51,920 nucleotides of DNA from Ruminococcaceae bacterium UBA1227 (GTDB taxonomy: Bacteria > Bacillota > Clostridia > Oscillospirales > Acutalibacteraceae): assembly GCA_002309175.1 (NCBI GenBank), contig DBWX01000012.1, forward strand, positions 1-51,920, in the 5' to 3' direction. Below are positions 7,917-16,185 of the stretch, one piece after another. The notes under the pieces were generated by a model that searched no databases, had not been told where the DNA came from, and saw only the letters and a list, made by a program, of their open reading frames with translations. Every line of letters starts with the position of its first letter. Position 1 is the first letter of the stretch. The position numbers were made by a program, and so were the translations under genes.

Positions 7917-9457
7917 CATTGTCCGAATGAGTCCATGCGGCGATACTGTATGGCTTCCGAGATATGCGGCGTGTCAATGAGGTCGGAACCGGCCAGGTCG
8001 GCTATGGTGCGCGCGGTGCGGAGTATCTTGTCGTTTGCGCGGGCGGAGAATTTCATCTGCGTGAATGCGCGGATGAGGAAGTTCTTCGCCTGCGGTGTCA
8101 TGATGCAGAAACGACGCACCATACGTGGCGTCATCTGCGCATTGCAGGTGACTTCAGTGCCCTCGAATCGGGCACGCTGGACGGCCCTTGCCGCCATGAC
8201 CCGTGCCCGGATTTCAGATGAGGACTCCTCAGGTTCTGCAGGCTTTCCGTAGAGTGCTTCGGCATCCAGCGGATCGACCTGGACATGTATGTCGATACGG
8301 TCGAGGAGCGGGCCGGAAACCCGCGCGTTGTAGCGCTTCTTCGCGGCGTCCGAACACCGGCACTCATGCACGGGGTCATAGAGGTAGCCGCAGGGGCAGG
8401 GATTCATGGCGCAGACGAGCATTATACTGCCCGGATATGTGGCAGTTACGGCGTTTCTGGTGACTGTCACCTTGCCGTCTTCAAGCGGTTGCCTGAGGGT
8501 CTCCAGGGCGGCCCTCGAAAAGAGCGGCAGCTCGTCGAGGAAGAGGACGCCGTTGTGGGCGAGGGATATCTCGCCGGGGCGGGCCTTCGTTCCTCCGCCT
8601 GCGAATGCGACGTCCGTTGTCGTGTGATGCGGGGCACGGAACGGACGGCTTATGATGAGCGGGGTCTCCTTTGTCAGAAGGCCCGCCACCGAATAGACCG
8701 AGGAGGTCGCCAGCGACTCCTCGAAAGTCATGTCGGGAAGGATTGTCGGAAGTCTTTTGGCGAGCATGCTCTTGCCTGCTCCGGGACTTCCGACGAGGAG
8801 GACATTATGGCCGCCTGCGGCGGCAATTTCCAGGGCGCGCTTGGCGCATTTCTGTCCTTTTACGTCTGAAAAATCGACAGATGCGGCTGACGCTCCCGCT
8901 TTCGCCGCAATCTCTTCAAATGTCAGCGGCTTTACCGGGGTGATGGGAGCGGTGCCTTTGAGGTGGTCAAGCAGTTTTGATACGGTCTTTACCGGATATA
9001 TGCGGATACCGGGGATGAGTGCGGCTTCCTCCCTGTTGTCATAGGGGATAAAGACCTCTGTTATGCCGCACTCCTTGGCCCTTGCCACCATGGGCAGGGC
9101 ACCGTTGACCTTTCTTATGCCGCCGTCGAGCGCCACCTCTCCGAAGAGGGCGGAGCCGCTTAAATCGGTCTTCAGCTGTCCGGAGGACAGGAGGACGGCG
9201 ACCAGAATGGGCAGGTCGTAGATGGGGCCTTCCTTCCGGAATTCGGCCGGGGCGAGATTCACCGTAATCCGGCTGATGGGAAAGTCGAGCCCGCAGTTCT
9301 TGATGGCGGAGCGGACGCGTTCCTTCGCTTCCGATACCGCCGAATCGGGGAGACCTACAAGGTCGAACCTGGGCAGTCCGGCGGACAGGTCGCATTCCAC
9401 GAAAACACGCTCCGCCTTAAAGCCCGAAAGGCCCATACTGTTCACTTTTGAGAACAT
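7916..9457 (-). CDS. comM: YifB/ComM family Mg-chelatase-like AAA+ ATPase
   Basis: A hexameric AAA+ helicase family; ComM promotes branch migration during natural transformation in Gram-negatives, while its role in Clostridia is unsettled. The 513 aa match the usual length of about 500-510. The N-terminal ChlI/Lon-like domain (LVGLPDSAVSEAKERVRSA) is followed by Walker A GSPGAGKS (about 223-230) and the FRAPHHT signature. The Walker B region (NGVLFLDELP), the MNPCPCGY element and the C-terminal Mg-chelatase domain (FSARANDKILRTARTIADL) complete it. GGAGG immediately precedes the ATG. The gene is divergent from the phosphohexomutase gene. No other competence gene is visible nearby. Confidence 0.94.
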   Translation of the reverse strand: MFSKVNSMGLSGFKAERVFVECDLSAGLPRFDLVGLPDSAVSEAKERVRSAIKNCGLDFPISRITVNLAPAEFRKEGPIYDLPILVAVLLSSGQLKTDLSGSALFGEVALDGGIRKVNGALPMVARAKECGITEVFIPYDNREEAALIPGIRIYPVKTVSKLLDHLKGTAPITPVKPLTFEEIAAKAGASAASVDFSDVKGQKCAKRALEIAAAGGHNVLLVGSPGAGKSMLAKRLPTILPDMTFEESLATSSVYSVAGLLTKETPLIISRPFRAPHHTTTDVAFAGGGTKARPGEISLAHNGVLFLDELPLFSRAALETLRQPLEDGKVTVTRNAVTATYPGSIMLVCAMNPCPCGYLYDPVHECRCSDAAKKRYNARVSGPLLDRIDIHVQVDPLDAEALYGKPAEPEESSSEIRARVMAARAVQRARFEGTEVTCNAQMTPRMVRRFCIMTPQAKNFLIRAFTQMKFSARANDKILRTARTIADLAGSDLIDTPHISEAIQYRRMDSFGQ

Positions 9458-9479
9458 TCATTACCTCCCTCAATACCAT

Positions 9480-9509
9480 TTGACATTATACCATAAAAGG
9501 TATTAAAAT
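9480..9509 (+). promoter_or_regulatory. promoter of the phosphohexomutase gene, overlapping a minus-strand extended -10
   Basis: Plus strand: TTGACA (9480-9485), 18-bp spacer, TAAAAT (9504-9509). Minus strand: TGG-TATAAT with the hexamer at 9485-9490, an extended -10 that could drive comM. The two promoters occupy the same DNA and cannot both be bound at once. Confidence 0.6.
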
Positions 9510-9541
9510 TGAGATTGATTTAATAAAACGGAGGCTTTTTT

Positions 9542-11227
9542 ATGGAAAATTACAAGGAACTATATGAACTCTGGGTAGCAGAGTGCAAAGACCCCGCTCT
9601 CAAAGCCGAGCTTGACTCAATCGCCGGCAAGGATGACGAAATCCTTGACCGTTTTTATAAAAAACTTGAGTTCGGCACAGCCGGCCTTCGCGGTGTTCTG
9701 GGAGCCGGAACAAACAGAATGAACATCTACACGGTAGGCCAGGCTACACAGGGTATTGCGGACTATTTAAACGCGACTTTTGAGAACCCTTCGGTTGCCA
9801 TAGCATATGATTCGAGAATCAATTCCGACCTCTTCTCAAAGGAGACTGCCGGTATATTCGCGGCAAACGGCATAAAGACCTACATCTATCGTGAACTTGT
9901 GCCCACACCGATGCTCTCCTACGCCGTACGTGAACTTCATTGTGCGTCAGGCGTCATTATCACGGCGAGCCACAACCCCGCAAAGTACAATGGTTACAAG
10001 TGCTATGACCCTGAGGGCTATCAGATGACGGATGCCGCGGCTGCCGAGGCTTATCAGTACATCCAGAAAGTCGATATGTTCAAAGACATAAAGAAGATCG
10101 GCTTTGAGGAAGGTCTCGCAAACGGCACAATCGAGTATATCAGTGATGAGGTATATGAGAAGTTCTTCGACCTCGTCGCGAGCAAGGTTATAAATCCCGA
10201 AACGGCAAAGACCTCCGGTCTCAAGGTTATTTACACCCCGCTCAACGGAACGGGCAACAAGCCCGTCAGAAAGATTCTGGCCCGTCTCGGCGTACAGGAT
10301 GTCAAGGTCGTTCCCGAGCAGGAACTCCCCGACGGAAACTTCCCGACATGTCCGTATCCGAATCCGGAAATCCGCCAGGTCTTTGAGTGCGGCATAAAGA
10401 TGGCCGAGACGGATAAGGCCGACCTCCTGCTTGCCACAGACCCCGACTGTGACCGTATGGGTATCGCCGTCCGTGACGGCGACGACTACCGTCTCATGAC
10501 GGGCAACGAGGTCGGCGCCCTCTTCACCGAGTACGTGCTTTCACAGTACGAGGCAAAGGGCATTATGCCGAAGAATCCCGTTGTAATAAAATCTTTCGTA
10601 ACAACAAACCTCGTAACGAAGATTGCCGAGAGCCACGGCGCGAAGGTAGCTGACCTTCTCACCGGCTTCAAGTATATTGGCGAATACATCACCAACCTCG
10701 AAAAAGAGGGCCACGCGGACGATTTTATTGTCGGTATGGAGGAGAGCTACGGATATCTTCTCGGTATCCATGCAAGAGACAAGGACGCGGTAGTTGCTTC
10801 CCAGCTCCTCGTTGAGATGGCGGCTTACTACAAGTCAGTTGGCAAGTCACTCATAGATGTCATGAACGACATATACGCGAAGTTCGGTCTTTACTTGAAC
10901 AAGGTCGATAGTTTTGAGTTTGAGGGTGCAGCCGGCATGCAGAAGATGGCCGACATCATGGAAACCCTCAGAAACAACGCACCTTCTGAGATAGCGGGCC
11001 TTAAGGTCCTTGAAGTCACCGACTATAAGGACACTGCAAAGACGGGTCTTCCGAGCTCCAATGTTCTCTCGTACAAACTCGAGAACGGCAACGGCGTTGT
11101 CGCCCGTCCGTCCGGCACGGAGCCGAAACTCAAGTTCTATTTCACCGCGGTTGCGGCTAATACGGATGAGGCGGAGGCTCTCTACGCCAGAATGCTCGAG
11201 AATGCCAAAGCCTGGATGGAGGCCTGA
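9542..11227 (+). CDS. phosphoglucomutase/phosphomannomutase (alpha-D-phosphohexomutase)
   Basis: Interconverts hexose-1- and hexose-6-phosphates through a phosphoserine, feeding glycogen and cell-wall sugar nucleotides. The 561 aa match the long PgcA-like group. The active-site loop is TASHNPAKYNGYK with phosphoserine Ser143. The metal loop is DPDCDR at 300-305, the sugar loop GMEESYGYL is near residue 400, and the phosphate-binding loop RPSGTEPKLKFYF is near the C-terminus. All catalytic blocks are intact. GGAGG lies 9 nt upstream of the ATG. Whether glucose or mannose is preferred cannot be read from the sequence. A 53-aa ORF follows immediately. Confidence 0.95.
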   Translation: MENYKELYELWVAECKDPALKAELDSIAGKDDEILDRFYKKLEFGTAGLRGVLGAGTNRMNIYTVGQATQGIADYLNATFENPSVAIAYDSRINSDLFSKETAGIFAANGIKTYIYRELVPTPMLSYAVRELHCASGVIITASHNPAKYNGYKCYDPEGYQMTDAAAAEAYQYIQKVDMFKDIKKIGFEEGLANGTIEYISDEVYEKFFDLVASKVINPETAKTSGLKVIYTPLNGTGNKPVRKILARLGVQDVKVVPEQELPDGNFPTCPYPNPEIRQVFECGIKMAETDKADLLLATDPDCDRMGIAVRDGDDYRLMTGNEVGALFTEYVLSQYEAKGIMPKNPVVIKSFVTTNLVTKIAESHGAKVADLLTGFKYIGEYITNLEKEGHADDFIVGMEESYGYLLGIHARDKDAVVASQLLVEMAAYYKSVGKSLIDVMNDIYAKFGLYLNKVDSFEFEGAAGMQKMADIMETLRNNAPSEIAGLKVLEVTDYKDTAKTGLPSSNVLSYKLENGNGVVARPSGTEPKLKFYFTAVAANTDEAEALYARMLENAKAWMEA

Positions 11228-11229
11228 AA

Positions 11230-11391
11230 ATGAGAAGAAACAAGTTCGTTAAAGGCGTATGTATCTTTCTCGCGATTTTAATGCTCGGCAGCGTGCTAAT
11301 CGGTGTACTTCAGGCATTTGCTCTGCCTGCAGAGACACTTTTGTCATTTTGTTCAGTTTACGCAATTGACAAAATTCCTCTTTTGATATAA
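11230..11391 (+). CDS. 53-aa single-pass membrane ORF downstream of the phosphohexomutase gene
   Basis: Not recognised. ATG 11230 lies two bases after the preceding TGA. Its ribosome-binding site GGAGG (11218-11222, spacing 7) is built from the last codons of the upstream gene, which argues for translation. The product starts MRRNKFVKGVCIFLAILMLG, giving a positively charged N-terminus and one hydrophobic helix (about residues 9-32), and could be a membrane peptide or an uncleaved signal anchor. The end of the frame overlaps a promoter (TTGACA at 11366) for the next gene. The good Shine-Dalgarno and coupling are seen; function is unknown. Confidence 0.5.
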   Translation: MRRNKFVKGVCIFLAILMLGSVLIGVLQAFALPAETLLSFCSVYAIDKIPLLI

Positions 11392-11392
11392 C
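11366..11392 (+). promoter_or_regulatory. promoter of the zinc-ribbon gene
   Basis: TTGACA (11366-11371), a short 15-bp spacer, then an extended -10 TGA-TATAAC (hexamer 11387-11392). It overlaps the 3' end of the 53-aa ORF. The short spacer lowers confidence; the TG extension partly compensates. Confidence 0.5.
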
Positions 11393-11452
11393 ATTATTAG
11401 TATATGTCCCAGAAAACAGGACAAAGTATGCAATAAAAAAGAGGTTAGAATC

Positions 11453-11737
11453 ATGTACGAAGACAAGACTCTCATCTGCAAAGAGTGCGGCGAAGAATTT
11501 GTTTTTACCGCAGGTGAGCAGGAATTTTACGCAGAGAAAGGCTTTGAGAACGAGCCTCAGCGCTGTAAGGCCTGCAGAGATGCAAGAAAGAATGCTGCAA
11601 AGGCTGACAGAAAGCTGTACGACGCTGTCTGCGCAGCATGCGGCGGCCCTGCAAAAGTACCGTTTGAGCCCAGAGAGGACAGACCGGTTTACTGCAGCGA
11701 GTGCTTTGCAAAGATGAAAGAAGAGGAAGAAGCTTAA
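11453..11737 (+). CDS. zinc-ribbon protein with two CxxC-type knuckles
   Basis: A 94-aa, charged, cytoplasmic protein. The N-terminal half has the zf-trcl-like pattern: CKECG at residues ~10-14, FYAEKGF in the middle, then CKACR at ~37-41. A second unit follows: CAACGGPAKVPF and YCSECF near 62-82. Eight cysteines could bind two zinc ions. Such small proteins are common in Clostridia and are often called CxxC-x17-CxxC zinc-ribbon proteins; a nucleic-acid or ribosome-associated role is assumed but not shown. AGAGGTTAG precedes the ATG. It has its own promoter and terminator. Confidence 0.75.
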   Translation: MYEDKTLICKECGEEFVFTAGEQEFYAEKGFENEPQRCKACRDARKNAAKADRKLYDAVCAACGGPAKVPFEPREDRPVYCSECFAKMKEEEEA

Positions 11738-11749
11738 TTTCCGTAACTC

Positions 11750-11780
11750 AAGGGTTGTCCGAAAGGACAGCCCTTTTTTT
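11750..11780 (+). terminator. terminator of the zinc-ribbon gene
   Basis: An 11-bp stem AAGGGTTGTCC/GGACAGCCCTT (one G-U pair) with a GAAA loop is followed by seven T residues. The remaining bases to 11882 hold the next gene's promoter. Confidence 0.88.
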
Positions 11781-11805
11781 GTGCAATGTATCTCTCTTTA
11801 AAGGT

Positions 11806-11834
11806 TTGATTTATTACCGAAGATATAATATAAT
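11806..11834 (+). promoter_or_regulatory. promoter of the first diguanylate cyclase gene
   Basis: TTGATT (11806-11811), 17-bp spacer, TATAAT (11829-11834). The predicted start leaves a leader of about 40 nt. Confidence 0.65.
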
Positions 11835-11882
11835 TAATTTTATATAGTACCGCTTGAACCGTTTGTATCGTCGGAGGACATC

Positions 11883-13493
11883 ATGTTAGAACTGATCAAG
11901 GCTTTCTTCAAGGACTTGTCCCGTATAGGCAAGTACTATGGATTTAAACAGCCTGATGAAAAAAAGGAGCAGGCTTATCTCGATTACGCCGAGCGTATGC
12001 GCATACTTTCCAATCTGCGCCGCACGGTCGTATTTACGGGATTCCTCATCCTGTATATTCTGGCAGTTGTCTGCTTCAAGTCGTTCACCGCATCTATCAA
12101 CCTCGGGTCATTCAGATATGCTCTCATAGGCGGAGTCGTTGCCCTGGTTGCATTTGTCGTCCTTGCGACACGAATTTACACATCGGGAATTGAAGCGGGC
12201 GCGGATATCTCGAAGAAGATGCGCAGGAGCATCCAGATTACTTATACGGTCTTCTGGAGTCTCTACTATTGCATGCTCATCTACAGCGACTTCCTCTTCA
12301 CTGACTGGTATGCCGGTCTCTCGGTTATAATGCCGATGATACTTATGGGTATCATTGTGCCGGTTTACAGTCTGCAGGAAGGCATACTTCCGATGGCACT
12401 TGCGGTTTTAACCATCTTTTTCATTTTCCGTGAGGCGGGCTTTGAGCTCTGGCGTTTTGCCGTTGCCTTCCCGCCGTGCGCGATAGCGATAACGATTGCG
12501 GACATAAATCACGCCGAACGTATAAATGCCTTTTATCAGGAAGGTAAGACTCAGGGTGAGGGACTTGCGTCACGCCGCAGACTCGGCAATGTCTTTGGAG
12601 AGATTTATGACATGGCGCTTGAGTTTGACCCCGAACGTCGTGAGTGTACAGTCCTCAGAAACAATGACAAGTTCGCCGTAAAGCACAGGAATGAAGTCAT
12701 ATCCTTCGACGAGTATTCGAACTTCGTTGAGGAGATAGTCCATCCGGACGATACAGCCATGGGCGCACGCATACTGAACCCCGATCAGATTATCAGCGAG
12801 CTTTCAACTGAAGGACACAGCCAAATTTATCAGGAGATGCGTATTCTTGATGCGGAGGGTGAGTATACCTGGGTATCCGTATACTTTACGCGTGAGAAGA
12901 AGGTTGCTGAGGAATATTCCGATTCTCCCGAGTATATTCTCTGTCTTGTACAGAACATTCAGGAGAGAAAACTCAATGAGGACAGGCTCAAGCTTGAAGC
13001 CGAGCGCGATCCTTTAACCCAGCTCTACAACAAGATGACAACGCGAAGCCTTATCGAGGAGTGCCTCGAGAAGAGCCCCACGGCTCAACACGCGCTCATC
13101 ATCATAGACATAGACAACTTCAAGACCATAAACGACACACGCGGCCATACCATAGGTGACCAGATTCTTCTGGCCTTCGCGAATGAGCTCAGCAGGAACT
13201 TCCGTGAGTCGGATATCCTGGGACGTGTCGGCGGCGATGAATTTGTCGTTCTTATCAAGAATATCCAGTCGATAGCCCTTGTCTGCGACAAACTCCAGAG
13301 GTTTACCTCGGCGTTCAAGAAATACGGTATCGACAACGGATTCCCCGGACGTCTGTCCACCAGTATAGGTGTTGCCGTGTTCAGCAAGGACGGCACGACC
13401 TATGAAGAGTTGTTTAAGAAAGCTGACGCTGCTCTTTACGAGGCAAAGAGAAACGGTAAGGATCAGTACAAGTTCAGCATAACCAGAAGTTAA
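11883..13493 (+). CDS. membrane diguanylate cyclase with PAS-like and GGDEF domains
   Basis: Predicted to make cyclic di-GMP from two GTP at the inner membrane face. 536 aa. About six hydrophobic segments lie between residues 43 and 200, then a PAS-like region (about 220-345, with YTWVSVYFT and ILCLVQNIQERK at its end), then the GGDEF domain (about 365-530). The signature is exactly GGDEF at 450-454. The inhibitory I-site RxxD is present as RESD five residues upstream, so product inhibition is expected. ERDPLTQLYNKMT and DNFKTINDTRGHTIGD complete the cyclase motifs. A Pro/Glu-rich membrane protein follows 25 nt later and is probably co-transcribed. Confidence 0.93.
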   Translation: MLELIKAFFKDLSRIGKYYGFKQPDEKKEQAYLDYAERMRILSNLRRTVVFTGFLILYILAVVCFKSFTASINLGSFRYALIGGVVALVAFVVLATRIYTSGIEAGADISKKMRRSIQITYTVFWSLYYCMLIYSDFLFTDWYAGLSVIMPMILMGIIVPVYSLQEGILPMALAVLTIFFIFREAGFELWRFAVAFPPCAIAITIADINHAERINAFYQEGKTQGEGLASRRRLGNVFGEIYDMALEFDPERRECTVLRNNDKFAVKHRNEVISFDEYSNFVEEIVHPDDTAMGARILNPDQIISELSTEGHSQIYQEMRILDAEGEYTWVSVYFTREKKVAEEYSDSPEYILCLVQNIQERKLNEDRLKLEAERDPLTQLYNKMTTRSLIEECLEKSPTAQHALIIIDIDNFKTINDTRGHTIGDQILLAFANELSRNFRESDILGRVGGDEFVVLIKNIQSIALVCDKLQRFTSAFKKYGIDNGFPGRLSTSIGVAVFSKDGTTYEELFKKADAALYEAKRNGKDQYKFSITRS

Positions 13494-13518
13494 ATCCATA
13501 AAGTAAGGAGAAACTCAC

Positions 13519-14931
13519 ATGAAACTCGGAACACTCGTTAAAATCGGAGCCCTTGCAGTTGCTGCAGGTTCGACTGCTGTCGGAACCGTAATGCTGACAA
13601 CCAAGGCGCTTTCGAAAGCCAGCGACACAGACGCTGCCCCGGCAGAAGAGCCGAAAGCGCCTGTATTCAACGCGCCTGCTCCCGCTCCTGCGGCAGCTCC
13701 TGCGCCTGCTCCCGCAGAACCCGCACCTGAGACGAATCCCTTCTACTCACCGGCACCTGTAATTGAACAGGCTCCGGCATTTGAACCGGCACCGGTCGTA
13801 GTCGAGGAACCCGCCCCAGAGCCGGAACCTGCACCTGTATTCACGCCCGCTCCGGAGCCCGCTCCGATGCCGGTATTCCATGCTCCCGAGCCGGAGCCGG
13901 TATCCTTTGCAACAACTCCCGCAGAGCCCGTTGTGGAGCCCGTAAAGGTTGAACTTCCCGACATCGAGGCACCGATTTCCGCACCGATTCCGGAGCCCGC
14001 AGCAGCTCCTGAGGCAGATTTTGATATCGGATATCAGCTTCCGTATATGGCCGGCAGCAGCACAGAGTCTGACGTCGTAATCGGCGGCGCAGTCGCTGAA
14101 GTTGAGCCTGAGCCCGAACCGGAACCTGAGCCGCTTCCCGAGCCGGAGCCCGAGCCCATTCCGGAGCCCGAGCCCATTCCGGAGCCCGAACCCATTCCGG
14201 AGCCCGAACCCATTCCGGAGCCCGAACCCATTCCGGAGCCCATAGCTGAGCCGGAAGTAGTTATCTCTTCAGCAGAGCCCATCACTTTTGAGGCCCCCGC
14301 TGATCCCGTACTTCCCACAGCTCCCGCTGAGGAATTCTCCGCTCCCGAGGTAGATCCCCTTTCACAGGGCTTCTCGGTAGCAATGACAGACGTCATTGAG
14401 GAAGGCTCCACACTTATTCCTCAGGCGCCGACAGTTGAGCCCGAGGCTATTGCTGAGCCCGTAGCTGAGCCCATCCCCGAGCCCATCCCCGAGCCTGCTC
14501 CCGAGCCCGTAACATTCAGTGATATCTCTTCTCACAGTGAGTATATCGAAGAGGTTGAACCCGCTTCTGAGCCCGCCTCTGAAGTTGCAGCTCCCGCTCC
14601 CGCACCCGCACCGGTTGCAGACAAGGGCAAAGAGATCAGAATTGGCAATACGATAGTTTCCGATAAAAATACGAATCCCAATATTGTCGCCGTAAACAGT
14701 GCTTTCCATATTCCTATGGACAACCTCGTTTCAATTGAGGCTGAGCAGCAGATGCCGATGGTATTTGAGTTCCTTTACAGCGACATGCGTACAGATGCCA
14801 CACTTATCGCCGTATACTTCATTCAGGGCGGCGTAGCCGTACCTCCGCCGGAGACAGAGAAGGAGAATATCCTTGCTTTCGGCAGAAACTTCATCACATC
14901 GAATGAAGAACTCAAGGCATTTCTTGCATAA
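13519..14931 (+). CDS. membrane-anchored Pro/Glu-repeat protein with conserved-looking C-terminal domain
   Basis: Not recognised. 470 aa in three parts. The first 30 residues (MKLGTLVKIGALAVAAGST...) form a hydrophobic N-terminal segment. Residues ~35-365 are low-complexity Ala/Pro/Glu, including near-perfect PIPEPE repeats encoded by an 18-bp tandem array. The final ~100 residues are ordinary and probably folded (GKEIRIGNTIVSDKNTN... to the end). The hydrophobic segment could be a signal anchor that puts the extended linker and C-terminal domain outside, or the protein may sit on the inner face. AAGGAG precedes the ATG. It lies in the same transcription unit as the upstream cyclase and ends at a terminator. 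The linker composition is also seen in the dnaX product and the 38.5-kb protein. Confidence 0.7.
   Translation: MKLGTLVKIGALAVAAGSTAVGTVMLTTKALSKASDTDAAPAEEPKAPVFNAPAPAPAAAPAPAPAEPAPETNPFYSPAPVIEQAPAFEPAPVVVEEPAPEPEPAPVFTPAPEPAPMPVFHAPEPEPVSFATTPAEPVVEPVKVELPDIEAPISAPIPEPAAAPEADFDIGYQLPYMAGSSTESDVVIGGAVAEVEPEPEPEPEPLPEPEPEPIPEPEPIPEPEPIPEPEPIPEPEPIPEPIAEPEVVISSAEPITFEAPADPVLPTAPAEEFSAPEVDPLSQGFSVAMTDVIEEGSTLIPQAPTVEPEAIAEPVAEPIPEPIPEPAPEPVTFSDISSHSEYIEEVEPASEPASEVAAPAPAPAPVADKGKEIRIGNTIVSDKNTNPNIVAVNSAFHIPMDNLVSIEAEQQMPMVFEFLYSDMRTDATLIAVYFIQGGVAVPPPETEKENILAFGRNFITSNEELKAFLA
14155..14241 (+). repeat. 18-bp in-frame tandem repeat, about 4.8 copies
   Basis: The unit cccattccggagcccgaa is repeated head to tail at 14155, 14173, 14191, 14209 and, partially, 14227. 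Only the last base of the first copy differs (g for a). Each copy encodes PIPEPE. The near-identity implies recent slippage or expansion, so copy number may vary between strains. Confidence 0.95.
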
Positions 14932-14940
14932 GTGAAATAA

Positions 14941-14972
14941 AAAGAACCCGCTCATTTGAGCGGGTTCTTTTA
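14941..14972. terminator. bidirectional terminator between the Pro/Glu-repeat gene and the cyclase pair
   Basis: A 30-nt perfect inverted repeat AAAGAACCCGCTCA/TGAGCGGGTTCTTT is flanked by A-rich and T-rich runs and can end both converging transcripts. Confidence 0.9.
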
Positions 14973-14976
14973 TTGT

Positions 14977-16185
14977 TTAAAACTTTGTTGCGTCTGAGAA
15001 TCTTCTGCCGGAGTTGTATGTGGGCTGAAGCATGTCTCCGCCGTAGGCAGTGTAGACAAGGGGAGGAATGCCTCCGTTGTGCCATACAATCTGGTTTCTG
15101 CCGTTCTCTTTTGCAATGTAGAGGTTGTGGTCGGCGGCTTCGATAAGCTCTTCCGCGGACATGCCGGGCTTGTACATCGCCACACCGCCGCTTATGGTGA
15201 TTGTCTTGTTGATATCCTGTGACAGCTGCGTGTTTTCGACCGCCACACGGATCTGTTCGGCGCGGCGGAAAGCCGGCGTCTCGTCCGCGGTCGGAAGAAC
15301 ACAGATAAACTCTTCGCCGCCGTAACGCGTTACGATATCCGAGTCACGCGTGGCACTCTGTATGATGAGTGAAAGGCTATGTATACAGTCGTCACCGGCA
15401 AGATGTCCGTAGGTGTCATTTATATTCTTGAAGTGGTCGATATCGAACATGATTATTGAGAATGTGGAGAGCTCACCCTCCTCATACTCCTTAATGCACT
15501 TGGCCAGGAAGTCCATGAGGTAACGTCTGTTGTAGGCGCCTGAGAGCGGATCCTTGGTGGCCGCGTCCTCAATCTTGGCATAGAGTTCATTTACCTTTGC
15601 TTCCTTTTCCTCAAAGCCCTGGGTGAGGCGTCGCAGGAATATTCCCGCGGCCCAGCCCGCAACGACGGCGCTTATGGCTATGTCGAGGTAGATATGGTCC
15701 CCGCCCTTTGGCATAAACCGGTCGGAAATGAAGTTTGTCTGATCGATGTTATAGGTTATGAACGCGGCTGCGATATTTGCGACAAGGACTAAAATCATTA
15801 GCCAGTTGTCGAGCAGCAGGATAGTGGCTATGCCGCCCAGCATGAAGAACAGAGGTACACCGCTGTGAATGCCTCCGCCGTAGAAATAGAGGGCAGGTAC
15901 ATAGATACAACCTATTATGGCACAGTAGAGTATGTACACGGTTATCTGTGTGGGCGGGTTCTTCGTGAATTTGTAAATAAAGAACAGAAGGCCCATGAAC
16001 ACAAGCATTGAAATCGCGGTTATGATGAAGTAGATATGCTTGTGGACGATGAGGCCGAAGACAAAGAAGCCTACGGCGATGATGGCTGTTGAGATGACTA
16101 TCTGGGAGAAGAAGTCACGCTTTAAGAGCGGATTCTCAACTGCGGGACCCGTGAAGATGCGGGTTATACGCTCTTTTATGTTCAT
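14977..16185 (-). CDS. membrane diguanylate cyclase (GGEEF), distal gene of the secA operon
   Basis: 402 aa. About six transmembrane segments (residues 25-195) containing the stretch LYFYGGGIHSGVPLFFMLG, then a GGDEF domain with GGEEF at 289-293. The I-site is intact (RDSD five residues upstream), so feedback inhibition by cyclic di-GMP is expected. The sensor part resembles that of the next gene upstream (YISGGAIDCGIPSYFVLG there), indicating tandem paralogues. The start ATG (16185) overlaps the previous stop by 4 bp (ATGA) with GGAGG just upstream, so translation is coupled. The last ~35 residues extend past the usual domain end. The ligand sensed by the membrane part is unknown. Confidence 0.92.
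   Translation of the reverse strand: MNIKERITRIFTGPAVENPLLKRDFFSQIVISTAIIAVGFFVFGLIVHKHIYFIITAISMLVFMGLLFFIYKFTKNPPTQITVYILYCAIIGCIYVPALYFYGGGIHSGVPLFFMLGGIATILLLDNWLMILVLVANIAAAFITYNIDQTNFISDRFMPKGGDHIYLDIAISAVVAGWAAGIFLRRLTQGFEEKEAKVNELYAKIEDAATKDPLSGAYNRRYLMDFLAKCIKEYEEGELSTFSIIMFDIDHFKNINDTYGHLAGDDCIHSLSLIIQSATRDSDIVTRYGGEEFICVLPTADETPAFRRAEQIRVAVENTQLSQDINKTITISGGVAMYKPGMSAEELIEAADHNLYIAKENGRNQIVWHNGGIPPLVYTAYGGDMLQPTYNSGRRFSDATKF

Noticed and set aside
14155..14241. Possible CRISPR or satellite array
   Set aside because: The 18-bp units are contiguous without spacers, in frame, and encode PIPEPE.
14034..14411. Gly/Ser-repeat protein on the minus strand (MGSGSGMGSG...)
   Set aside because: It is the reverse complement of the PIPEPE repeat region. 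The same artefact appears as plus-strand Ser/Gly frames opposite dnaX at 35.6-36.4 kb and as a Ser-rich minus frame opposite the 38.5-kb gene.
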